Origin: RYN-428 sp035551995 | GTDB lineage: Bacteria > Planctomycetota > Phycisphaerae > Tepidisphaerales > Tepidisphaeraceae | DNA length: 33,635 bases | NCBI GenBank assembly: GCA_035551995.1 | Contig: DASZME010000010.1 | Span: 1 to 33,635 of the forward strand | Direction of reading: 5' to 3' | Shown: positions 24,891-31,638 of the stretch, piece after piece | Position numbering within the stretch: the first letter of the stretch is position 1 | Layout of the letters: every line of letters begins with the position of its first letter | Notes under the pieces: model-generated | Told to the model about the DNA's origin: nothing | Seen by the model: the letters and a program-made list of their open reading frames with translations, nothing else | Database searches by the model: none | Translations under genes and position numbers: made by a program

Positions 24891-25719
24891 GACGCCCAAG
24901 TCGTTCGATCTTTCCCGCTGCGCGATTCACACGCAGACGAATAAGCCCTGGACGCTGGCGGAATGTATTGCGGGTTATAGATCAATTGGAGTGAATGCAA
25001 TCAGCGTGTGGCGGCATGCGCTGGAACCGATGGGCGCCCGGCAGGCGGGACGGATGTTGAGAGACGCGGGCATGGTCGTGCCGGCGCTTGTGCGCGGAGG
25101 ATTTTTCCCCGGCAAGCGACCGGCCGACAGACAGGGCGCCATCGACATGAATCGCGTTTGCATCGACGAGGCGCGCGAGATTGGCGCGGAGATGATCGTG
25201 CTGGTCGTGGGCGCGGTTCCGGGACAGCCGTTGGAGGAAGGGCGGAAGCAGGTTGCCGAGGGGATCGCGGCTATCCTTGACGACGCGCTGGCGGCGAACG
25301 TGAAGCTGGCGATCGAGCCGCTGCATCCGATGTACGCCGCCGACAAAAGCTGCGTCAATCGGATGGCCGAGGCCCGGGCGGTTTGCGAGCGACTGGATCA
25401 TCCCATGCTCGGCATCGCCGTCGATGCGTATCACGTGTGGTGGGATCCGGAATTGCGATCGCAGATCGAATGGGCGGGAAAGCATGAAAAACTATTCGGC
25501 TTTCACGTCTGCGATTGGCGCGCCGACACGCGCCATCTCCTGACCGACCGCGGATTGATGGGCGACGGCTGCATCGACCTGCGAACGATCCGCGCATGGG
25601 TAAAGGGCGCCGGGTTTGACGGCTACAACGAGGTGGAAGTTTTTTCCGAACACTATTGGGCGATGGATCAACGGGAATATCTGACGCTGATCCGCGACCG
25701 ATATCTTCAGCATGTCTAG
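24877..25719 (+). CDS. Sugar phosphate isomerase/epimerase (xylose isomerase-like TIM barrel)
   Basis: A 280-residue AP-endonuclease-2/xylose-isomerase-like barrel. Likely metal ligands are visible on successive strands: Glu in VKLAIEPLHPM, Asp and His in GIAVDAYHVWWDP, His in FGFHVCDWRAD, and Glu in YNEVEVFSEHYW. It probably isomerises or epimerises a keto-sugar made by the oxidoreductase upstream. The ATG at 24877 is chosen because the earlier in-frame start would overlap the upstream gene by over 100 bases, and GGTGG precedes it. It is the last gene of the cluster and is followed by a strong hairpin. Confidence 0.9.
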   Translation: MCRDETPKSFDLSRCAIHTQTNKPWTLAECIAGYRSIGVNAISVWRHALEPMGARQAGRMLRDAGMVVPALVRGGFFPGKRPADRQGAIDMNRVCIDEAREIGAEMIVLVVGAVPGQPLEEGRKQVAEGIAAILDDALAANVKLAIEPLHPMYAADKSCVNRMAEARAVCERLDHPMLGIAVDAYHVWWDPELRSQIEWAGKHEKLFGFHVCDWRADTRHLLTDRGLMGDGCIDLRTIRAWVKGAGFDGYNEVEVFSEHYWAMDQREYLTLIRDRYLQHV

Positions 25720-25720
25720 C

Positions 25721-25747
25721 GCGTCGCGCGCCGACGGCGCGCGACGC
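25721..25747. terminator. Hairpin between convergent genes
   Basis: GCGTCGCGCGCC (25721-25732) and GGCGCGCGACGC (25736-25747) form a perfect 12-bp stem with a 3-base loop, starting one base after the TAG of the isomerase gene. No T-run follows on either strand, so it is a candidate two-way terminator of the stem-only type. Confidence 0.6.
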
Positions 25748-25800
25748 ATTCGAGAAGCGACAAACCGCCGCCGCGGCCACGCGCCGCAAATCGGCGAGCG

Positions 25801-26298
25801 TTACGCCACTGCCTGGGTCTCGCGCATCGGCGCCGCGTCGGCGGCCTTGCACGATTTCTCCGACGACGACTGGTAATGCGTTTGGATCGCCCGTTCGATT
25901 TGCCGGGGGTCGGCCTGTACGAATTTCAGTTGAATCTTCAGCCGCCGGGGCAGTTCTTCCATCGCCCGCATCAACGCCCCTTCGGCCACCGCGATCACCA
26001 TCTGCGATCCGCACGCCCGAAGCGGAATGACGCTGTAGTCCACCGCCAGCGCTCGCGGCAGATGGGCCAGGCATTGCACGTCGATGCCGATCGACTCCAG
26101 ATCTACCGTTTCCGGCGCGCCCGAAAGCTGGGCCCACCAGGTTCGCCAGACGTGGTGCGGCTGGCAAAGGCCAAACGCCAGGGCGATCTCGCCAAACCGC
26201 CGCCGGGATGAGGATTGATCGACCAGAATTTCCGAAACATCGTGCGGGCTAAGAGAAACAAAACGACTCAATACTTCGCCGAATCGCTGCCGTGACAT
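25801..26298 (-). CDS. Stand-alone MshEN/GspE N-terminal-like protein (candidate c-di-GMP receptor)
   Basis: A 165-residue protein corresponding to the N-terminal domain of type II secretion/type IV pilus ATPases, with no ATPase following. It has two consecutive 24-residue motifs, each starting RFGE and ending in Gln: RFGEVLSRFVSLSPHDV onward, and RFGEIALAFGLCQPHHV onward. They are separated by exactly five residues (SSSRR). This is the 24-5-24 arrangement of the MshEN c-di-GMP-binding domain. The first motif has Val at the usual Gly10. The rest (ALAVDYSVIPLRACGSQMVI, then VQADPRQIERAIQTHY) matches the second GspE-N subdomain. The ATG at 26298 has AAGGA 5 bases upstream. Its partner is unknown. 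Confidence 0.8.
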   Translation of the reverse strand: MSRQRFGEVLSRFVSLSPHDVSEILVDQSSSRRRFGEIALAFGLCQPHHVWRTWWAQLSGAPETVDLESIGIDVQCLAHLPRALAVDYSVIPLRACGSQMVIAVAEGALMRAMEELPRRLKIQLKFVQADPRQIERAIQTHYQSSSEKSCKAADAAPMRETQAVA

Positions 26299-26622
26299 TT
26301 TCCTTGCTCCTTCTTGCGTTCCATCAGGGCAATCGCGTTTGCCGTTCTTGCCCTCTGACCGGTGCTCCGGGAGAGGGACGGGTGAGGGTCTACCCTGCGA
26401 ACTCGCCGAAGAAAAGTCCTCGCCCAGCCCTTTGCCGGCGTACCGGGAAAGCGGGCTGGACGTCGAGACCTAAACGCGATTGCCTTGTTCGTTTCATTCG
26501 CGTTACACGGTAAATCGTGACACGCTTACGCTCGAAAGCTACGATACGGTGCGGATGCGGGCAAATCGCCGACGCGGAATTTTGCCGTGCGTCCGATAAG
26601 CGACGGTCTTGGAGAATTTCGC
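26299..26622. other. Non-coding gap between divergent MshEN-like and GH4 genes
   Basis: No gene is seen. The gap contains the inverted-repeat element at 26328-26484, an inner stretch GGGAGAGGGACGGGTGAGGG typical of dispersed bacterial repeats, and a second imperfect palindrome around 26426-26459 centred on CCGGCGTACCGG. The GH4 ribosome binding site is at its right edge. Confidence 0.6.
26328..26484. repeat. Candidate miniature inverted-repeat element
   Basis: GGCAATCGCGTTT (26328-26340) and its perfect reverse complement AAACGCGATTGCC (26472-26484) bound a 157-base element with internal palindromes and no coding capacity. Direct target duplications are not evident. Confidence 0.5.
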
Positions 26623-28509
26623 GTGATTAAGGTTGCGATGATCGGGGCCGGCAGCGTGGTGTTCTCGAAAAATCTGACGGGCGACATCCTCGGCTTTCCC
26701 GAGTTTCGCGACGCGACGATCAGTTATATGGACGTGGATCGCCAGCGCCTGGAAGTGGGGGCGGCGCTGTGCGCGAAAGTGGCCGACGCCCTGGATGCCC
26801 GGCCGCGCATCGAGGCGACGCTCGATCGCCGATCCGCCCTGGACGGCGCCGACTTCGTCATCAACATGATGCAGGTCGGCGGGTTTGATTCGACGCTGAT
26901 CGATTTTGAAATACCGCGAAAATACGGCCTGAATTTCACCATCGCCGACACCACCGGTCCCGGCGGATTGTTCCGGGCGCTGCGGACATTTCCGGTTCTG
27001 CGCGATTTGTGCCGCGACATGGAGGAGCTTTGCCCGGACGCGATGCTCCTCAATTACGCCAACCCGATGAGCATGAACATGCAGACCATCGCTCGCACCA
27101 GCGGCGTGCGGGCCGTTGGGCTCTGCCATAGCGTCCAGGGAACCCTGAACGACATCATGGGCTACATCGGCGAAAATCCGCGGGACGCGGTGTTCGTCTG
27201 CGCGGGCATCAACCACATGGCGTTTTACCTGCGGCTGGAGAAAGCGGGGCGCGATCTTTATCCGCGGCTGTTTGACGCGATGAACGAGCCGGCCGTCTAC
27301 CATTGCGATCAAGTCCGATTCGAGCTGATGAAACGCCTGGGTTACTTCGTCACCGAATCCAGCGAGCATAGCGCCGAATACAGTCCTTTTTTTATTCCGC
27401 ACGGGGAAAATCATTCGGCGAAATTCAACGTGCCGATCGATGAATACCTCCGGCGATGCGACTGCGCCGTCGAGGAATTCGCCCGCCTGACGGACATCAG
27501 CCGAGGCGATTCGCGCGTCGAGGCCCGGCGAAGCTGCGAGTATGGCAGCACGATCATCCATGCGATGGCGACGGGAAAGCCCGCGGTCGTGTACGCCAAC
27601 ATGCCCAACCGCGGCGCGATCGCGAATCTCGCCGCCGACGCGATCGTCGAGGCGCCGGCGCTGGTGGATCGGACGGGCGTGCGGCTGACGACCGTGGGGG
27701 ATTTGCCCGCGCAGCTGGTCGGATATATTCAGCCGCACATCACCCAGCATGCGTTATTCATACTCGCGGCGACGCAAGGCCGGCGCGATCACGTCTACCA
27801 GGCGGCGATGTTCGACCCGCTCACGGCGGCGACGCTTACGCTCGACCGGATCGTGGAGATGTGCGATGAGCTGATCGCGGCGCATGCAAGCGTATCCGAC
27901 GGCGGAACGCTGCCGCCGTTGGACGCGAAAAAAACGCGCGTGGCCCGCGGCGAAAAGACGTACACCCGGCTTGACGCCACAGCGCTGCGCGAAGCGTGGC
28001 GCGGCAAACGACGCCGGGATTTAAAAGAATACGTGAAATCGTGGCGGGTGATCGGCCCTTTCCCGGCGGGCGAGGGGAATCGTTCGGGGTTGGAACTTGC
28101 GACGGCGGTGGAGAAGGATTTCGCCGCCGCCGGGGACGGCAAGGTCGATCTGACGGCGCGTTATTCCGTCGGCGGGCGAACGGTCGCCTGGAGCGACGCG
28201 GGCGCCGACGAGCGCGGATTCGTCGATTTGGGCGAAGCGGTGGGGCGCGTCGAGTGGGCGGTCGCGTATGGATATGCCGAGGTGCAGAGCCGGCGCGATC
28301 GCGAGATTGTCCTGCGGTTCGGCAGCGACGACGGAATTAAAGCCTGGGTGAACGGCACGCTGGTTCACCTGCACGAAGTGGGGCGGGGTTATCGGGCCGA
28401 TTCCGATCGGGCGCCGGCGATTTTCAAAGCCGGAATCAACCGCATATTCGTTAAAATCGACAACTATACGGCGGGATGGGGCTTTGGCGTCGCCGCCCCG
28501 CTGGAATAG
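26623..28509 (+). CDS. GH4-family glycosidase with an extra C-terminal beta-sandwich domain
   Basis: A 628-residue protein. Residues about 1-450 are an NAD- and Mn-dependent family 4 glycosidase: KVAMIGAGSVVFSKNLTGDI, LLNYANPMSMNMQTIA, GLCHSVQGT (metal-binding Cys) and VCAGINHMAFYL (metal-binding His). The CHSV signature is the one reported for alpha-galactosidases of the family. Residues about 475-628 form a separate domain with WRVIGPFPAGEGN, VLRFGSDDGIKAWVNGTLVH and AGINRIFVKIDNYTAGWGFG. This resembles the jelly-roll domain common on secreted planctomycete hydrolases, here on an enzyme without a signal peptide. The start is a GTG at 26623 with GGAGA 8 bases upstream. Confidence 0.88.
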   Translation: MIKVAMIGAGSVVFSKNLTGDILGFPEFRDATISYMDVDRQRLEVGAALCAKVADALDARPRIEATLDRRSALDGADFVINMMQVGGFDSTLIDFEIPRKYGLNFTIADTTGPGGLFRALRTFPVLRDLCRDMEELCPDAMLLNYANPMSMNMQTIARTSGVRAVGLCHSVQGTLNDIMGYIGENPRDAVFVCAGINHMAFYLRLEKAGRDLYPRLFDAMNEPAVYHCDQVRFELMKRLGYFVTESSEHSAEYSPFFIPHGENHSAKFNVPIDEYLRRCDCAVEEFARLTDISRGDSRVEARRSCEYGSTIIHAMATGKPAVVYANMPNRGAIANLAADAIVEAPALVDRTGVRLTTVGDLPAQLVGYIQPHITQHALFILAATQGRRDHVYQAAMFDPLTAATLTLDRIVEMCDELIAAHASVSDGGTLPPLDAKKTRVARGEKTYTRLDATALREAWRGKRRRDLKEYVKSWRVIGPFPAGEGNRSGLELATAVEKDFAAAGDGKVDLTARYSVGGRTVAWSDAGADERGFVDLGEAVGRVEWAVAYGYAEVQSRRDREIVLRFGSDDGIKAWVNGTLVHLHEVGRGYRADSDRAPAIFKAGINRIFVKIDNYTAGWGFGVAAPLE

Positions 28510-28609
28510 CGGCACACGTTACCGCTCTTGACGCCGGCGCCCCGCCGACTTGAGCTCGGATTCATTTATTTTTTAACAGTCAACCGGAAACTGTGATAGA
28601 TTTCGTGTC

Positions 28610-28807
28610 ATGCGATTTCACTTGCTTTTCCCGCTTGCTTTTCTATCCGGGATATACGGGTTTTTCTTTTTCGCCCCGTATCTGCTCGTGATTGTCGCCG
28701 CTCGTTATTTAATTCGATCGCGGCGCCGGACGGCGCGCCGCCTGGCGCCGGTCGCGGCGCCGATTAAAGAATCGTTTGCGATGGCGGGACTTGCGGCCGC
28801 GGTTTAG
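28610..28807 (+). CDS. Small basic membrane protein
   Basis: A 65-residue protein with a hydrophobic stretch FPLAFLSGIYGFFFFAPYLL continuing to VIVAARYL, then an Arg-rich segment (RSRRRTARR) and an alanine-rich end. It has no known family. No ribosome binding site precedes the ATG. TTAACA (28573-28578) and TAGATT (28597-28602) lie such that transcription would begin at the start codon, so it may be leaderless. A chance frame cannot be excluded. Confidence 0.4.
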   Translation: MRFHLLFPLAFLSGIYGFFFFAPYLLVIVAARYLIRSRRRTARRLAPVAAPIKESFAMAGLAAAV

Positions 28808-28844
28808 AGTATTTTGCCTATCGGTGGGGCGAACGTCGGCGGAG

Positions 28845-28869
28845 AAAAAGTCTCGCCAGCGGGCCGCTG
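28845..28869 (-). terminator. Weak terminator after the oxidase cluster
   Basis: On the minus strand CAGCG-GCC-CGCTG (28869-28857) is followed after six bases by CTTTTT (28850-28845), about 40 bases past the last oxidase gene. The sequence also resembles a broken REP-like arm. Confidence 0.4.
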
Positions 28870-28906
28870 AACGGCAGAACGGCGCGGCGGCGACAGACGC
28901 TCCGGA

Positions 28907-29530
28907 TCAGCCCATCAGCAAGAACGTAAAAAACATCGCCAGCCATACCGCGTCGAGAAAATGCCAGTAAAGGGCGACGTGGCGGACGGGTTGAAAGTGC
29001 TCGTGATCGTACACGCCGCGGGCGGCCCGCCGGCTGGTGCGCAGCAGCGCGATGATTCCCCCCAGCACATGCAGCGCGTGCAGCAATATCAGGAAAAAGA
29101 CCAAACCATATAACGCGAGTTTCCGCTGGCGCATCGCCTGTTGGCGCGAGAGCAGGATCAACATGGAAGGCGCCTGCACGATCACGAAAACGATCGCGAT
29201 AAGCAGCGTGGCGGCCATCCAGTTTCGGAACGATCGCTGGCGTTCGCGCCGAACCTCATGCACGGCACGCTGGATCGTGAAACTGCCGACGACGACCAAG
29301 ATCGTGCTGATCCACAACGCGGGGGGCAGGCGGAGCGAGCCAAGGGAAAACTTTTGGGCGGCGTTGGCCCGGATGATCACGTATCCGAAGAGGCCCGACG
29401 CGAAGAGCATAAACAGCGAGGCCAGGAACAGGTACATGCCGATGGCGCTCGTGCGCTGGGGCGTGTGAAAGCCGGGTTTGAGGCCGTGATGGGACGGGGG
29501 CGGTGGGCTGGGCGAATTTTCTTCGGACAT
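28907..29530 (-). CDS. Cytochrome c oxidase subunit III, short form
   Basis: A 207-residue membrane protein of the COX3 family with five clear helices: IGMYLFLASLFMLFASGLFGYVI, LWISTILVVVGSFTI, WMAATLLIAIVFVIVQAP, LYGLVFFLILLHALHVLGGI and VALYWHFLDAVWLAMFFTFL. The HALHVLGG and YWHFLDAVW motifs are diagnostic. A short Pro/Ser-rich N-terminus precedes the first helix. The ATG at 29530 has GAGGG 7 bases upstream and lies 9 bases after the subunit IV gene. It is the second subunit III gene of the cluster, so either both are used or one is an alternative form. Confidence 0.88.
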   Translation of the reverse strand: MSEENSPSPPPPSHHGLKPGFHTPQRTSAIGMYLFLASLFMLFASGLFGYVIIRANAAQKFSLGSLRLPPALWISTILVVVGSFTIQRAVHEVRRERQRSFRNWMAATLLIAIVFVIVQAPSMLILLSRQQAMRQRKLALYGLVFFLILLHALHVLGGIIALLRTSRRAARGVYDHEHFQPVRHVALYWHFLDAVWLAMFFTFLLMG

Positions 29531-29539
29531 CTGGCGCCC

Positions 29540-29962
29540 TCACGGCTGAACGGACGCGCTGGGCGGAATAAAATTCTTCTCGTATTCCTTGCTGTCCAGC
29601 ACCGCGATCCCAATGAACAACGCGACGAAAAACAGCGAAATGATCAGCACGATTCCGTTGAAGGGGCTGTCCCATCGCAGGTGCATGAAGTACATCACCA
29701 CGAATCCGGCTTTGACGACCGCGATGGATAACGCAACCCACACGCTGGCGCTGCCGAGCCATTCCGCGGGAATCAGCGTGACCGCCACGGTCAAAACCGT
29801 CAGGCAAACCAAAATCCCATACACGCTCAACAACAGCAGCGGCGGCGTGATGTGAACGTGAGCGCTGCCGGGCCCGTGACTATGGCTGATATCCATAGGC
29901 GCGTCGCTTGGCGCGGAATACTGATGAATGCCGGGCGTATCGTGCAGGGCTTGGGAGGTCAT
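29540..29962 (-). CDS. Cytochrome c oxidase subunit IV-type small membrane protein
   Basis: A 140-residue protein of the prokaryotic COX4/CtaF-like family: a His-rich soluble N-terminus (MDISHSHGPGSAHVHITPP), then three helices LLLSVYGILVCLTVLTVAVTLI, VWVALSIAVVKAGFVVMYFMHL and IVLIISLFFVALFIGIAVLD. The V-K-A-x-x-V-x-x-Y-F-M-H-L motif is typical. The ATG at 29962 is chosen. The longer frame runs back through non-coding TTGCTGGTTGCCGG-like sequence towards the subunit III gene. It assists assembly or stability of the oxidase. Confidence 0.88.
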   Translation of the reverse strand: MTSQALHDTPGIHQYSAPSDAPMDISHSHGPGSAHVHITPPLLLLSVYGILVCLTVLTVAVTLIPAEWLGSASVWVALSIAVVKAGFVVMYFMHLRWDSPFNGIVLIISLFFVALFIGIAVLDSKEYEKNFIPPSASVQP

Positions 29963-30048
29963 AGAGGTCTCGGTGCTGGTTGCTGGTTGCCGGTCATTGG
30001 TCGTCAGTAAAGGCTGCGTGCCGGTGGCCGACGAAACGATTATTTCGG

Positions 30049-31323
30049 TCAATGAATCAAGTAAAGCAACGGGAAAAGAAAGATCCAAATCAGGTCGACT
30101 AAGTGCCAATAGAGTCCGACCAGATCAACCGGCGTAAAGTAAGTTGGTCCGAATTCTCCCTCGCCGGCGGCGTTGCGGCGCATCGGCATCCAAATCACCG
30201 CCCAAACGACCGAAAGGATCGCGATAATCAAGCCAAGGATCAGCAGAAAATTGCTGGCGACGATGATGCCCACCACCGACAGAAACAGGCCGATGCTGCC
30301 GGGGATCAACGGGACGGCCCAGGGGATGTTTCGCGGGCCGACCGAGCGAAGGAGCACCCACGCGATCAGCGACATGCCGATGACGACGTGGAGCCCGTGC
30401 AGGCCGGTCATGAAGAAGTAGATGCCGAAGAAGGTGTACAGGCGTTGCTGCTCGAAGCTGCCAAGCGTTTCGAGATTAAGCTCGGCTTGATGCGCCTCGA
30501 CTTCCTTTGGAGCCAGCCCGGCGGGGTCGACGAACGGAGGACGGATTTTGGCTTGATCGGCGGCGCCGGCGTTGGGATCGGGGGGCATCAGGCTGACGTT
30601 GTCGGCAAGCGCCACCGTGCCGGCGGGAAGAACCTCCGGCGCCGGCGTTTTGGCGGAAGCGACCGTTCCGGCAGGCGCCGGCTTAACCATATTGGGGCCG
30701 GCGGTCTTTCCTTTAGGAATGCCGCTGTCTTCGATCATCATCCCCGGCTTGCGGTCGCCGCCGTGGGCCGAGGTATACGTGGGCGCGCCTTCGGCGGCTT
30801 CTTCCTTCTCCTCCTTGATGGCGCCCTTGATCGAGTCGGGCGTTCGATATTTATTGGTGGACCCGATGAACAGATGGTGCTGCCACTTGGTGTGATATTC
30901 GACCGACTTGACGCCCAGAAACATATACCCGCCCAGGATGGTCAATCCCAGCAGCCAGCGGAGCGACGTCTGGCTTCCAAGCTGCGACGAGCGAACGGCC
31001 CACGCCATCGTCAAGCTGCTGGTGATGAGGACCAGGGTGTTGGCGGCGCCGAGCCACTTGTCCAGAAAATGATGGGCGAACTCGAAGACGTCGGGATGGT
31101 TGTGGCGGTAGACGGCATATCCGCAGAACAAGCCGCCGAACATGAGGAGTTCGGTGCCGAGGAACACCCACATGCCAAGCTTGGCCGTGGAGTATTGCTG
31201 TTCGGGCGTATCAAAATGATGCGCCAAGTGCGGATCGTGGGCGCGGCCGCCATGACCGGCGTCGGGCGGATGATTGGCCGCGGCCCCGATCATCGGCGCC
31301 GGGTTGATTGCTGCGTTGCTCAT
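30049..31323 (-). CDS. ctaE: Cytochrome c oxidase subunit III with large insertions
   Basis: A 424-residue COX3 protein, about twice the usual minimal length. The core is recognisable: LGMWVFLGTELLMFGGLFCG, NTLVLITSSLTMAWAV, GGYMFLGVKSVEYHTKW, FFMTGLHGLHVVIGM and GLYWHLVDLIWIFLFPLLYL. Between the third and fourth core helices is a soluble insertion of about 135 residues (around 155-293), rich in Pro/Ala/Lys/Glu. Two extra helices (about 343-378, GSIGLFLSVVGIIVA and LILGLIIAILSVVWAVIW) precede the last one. The ATG at 31323 is preferred over an upstream start because it begins the His-rich N-terminus. It lies downstream of subunit I. Confidence 0.9.
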   Translation of the reverse strand: MSNAAINPAPMIGAAANHPPDAGHGGRAHDPHLAHHFDTPEQQYSTAKLGMWVFLGTELLMFGGLFCGYAVYRHNHPDVFEFAHHFLDKWLGAANTLVLITSSLTMAWAVRSSQLGSQTSLRWLLGLTILGGYMFLGVKSVEYHTKWQHHLFIGSTNKYRTPDSIKGAIKEEKEEAAEGAPTYTSAHGGDRKPGMMIEDSGIPKGKTAGPNMVKPAPAGTVASAKTPAPEVLPAGTVALADNVSLMPPDPNAGAADQAKIRPPFVDPAGLAPKEVEAHQAELNLETLGSFEQQRLYTFFGIYFFMTGLHGLHVVIGMSLIAWVLLRSVGPRNIPWAVPLIPGSIGLFLSVVGIIVASNFLLILGLIIAILSVVWAVIWMPMRRNAAGEGEFGPTYFTPVDLVGLYWHLVDLIWIFLFPLLYLIH

Positions 31324-31638
31324 TCGACTCTCACCATGAACGAAAACTCGAAACTCTGAGGTAGGCGTATTGGCCCACCGTTTCTCGAACGATGCTGCTT
31401 GCGACAAACTAAATACAACTCAACATATCTTCCCGCGTGCGAAGCGCTCTTTACGATTTAGCCGCCCTGCTTGCGGGGCGCGTCGGGACACGCAACCTGA
31501 TTGAAAACGCAAACTGACAAGTAGCGCCTCTGGACGCGCCCCGCAAGCAGGGCGGCTAAACAATCACGAGTGCTTCGCACACGGATGGGAAATTTCGACG
31601 CATCATTTCCCGACAAAAAGTTCGTCGCGCCGCATTCC
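31324..31638. other. Gap between oxidase subunit I and III genes
   Basis: No gene is seen in these 315 bases. Apart from the REP-like pair at 31457-31560 the gap has no clear promoter. The subunit I stop is at its right edge and the subunit III start at its left. Confidence 0.5.
31457..31560. repeat. REP-like inverted pair D (variant core)
   Basis: TTTAGCCGCCCTGCTTGCGG and on (31457-31484) and its perfect 28-bp reverse complement (31533-31560). Compared with pairs A and C the core reads GCCGCCCTGC instead of GCGGCCCCGC, and both arms carry the same changes. Confidence 0.92.
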
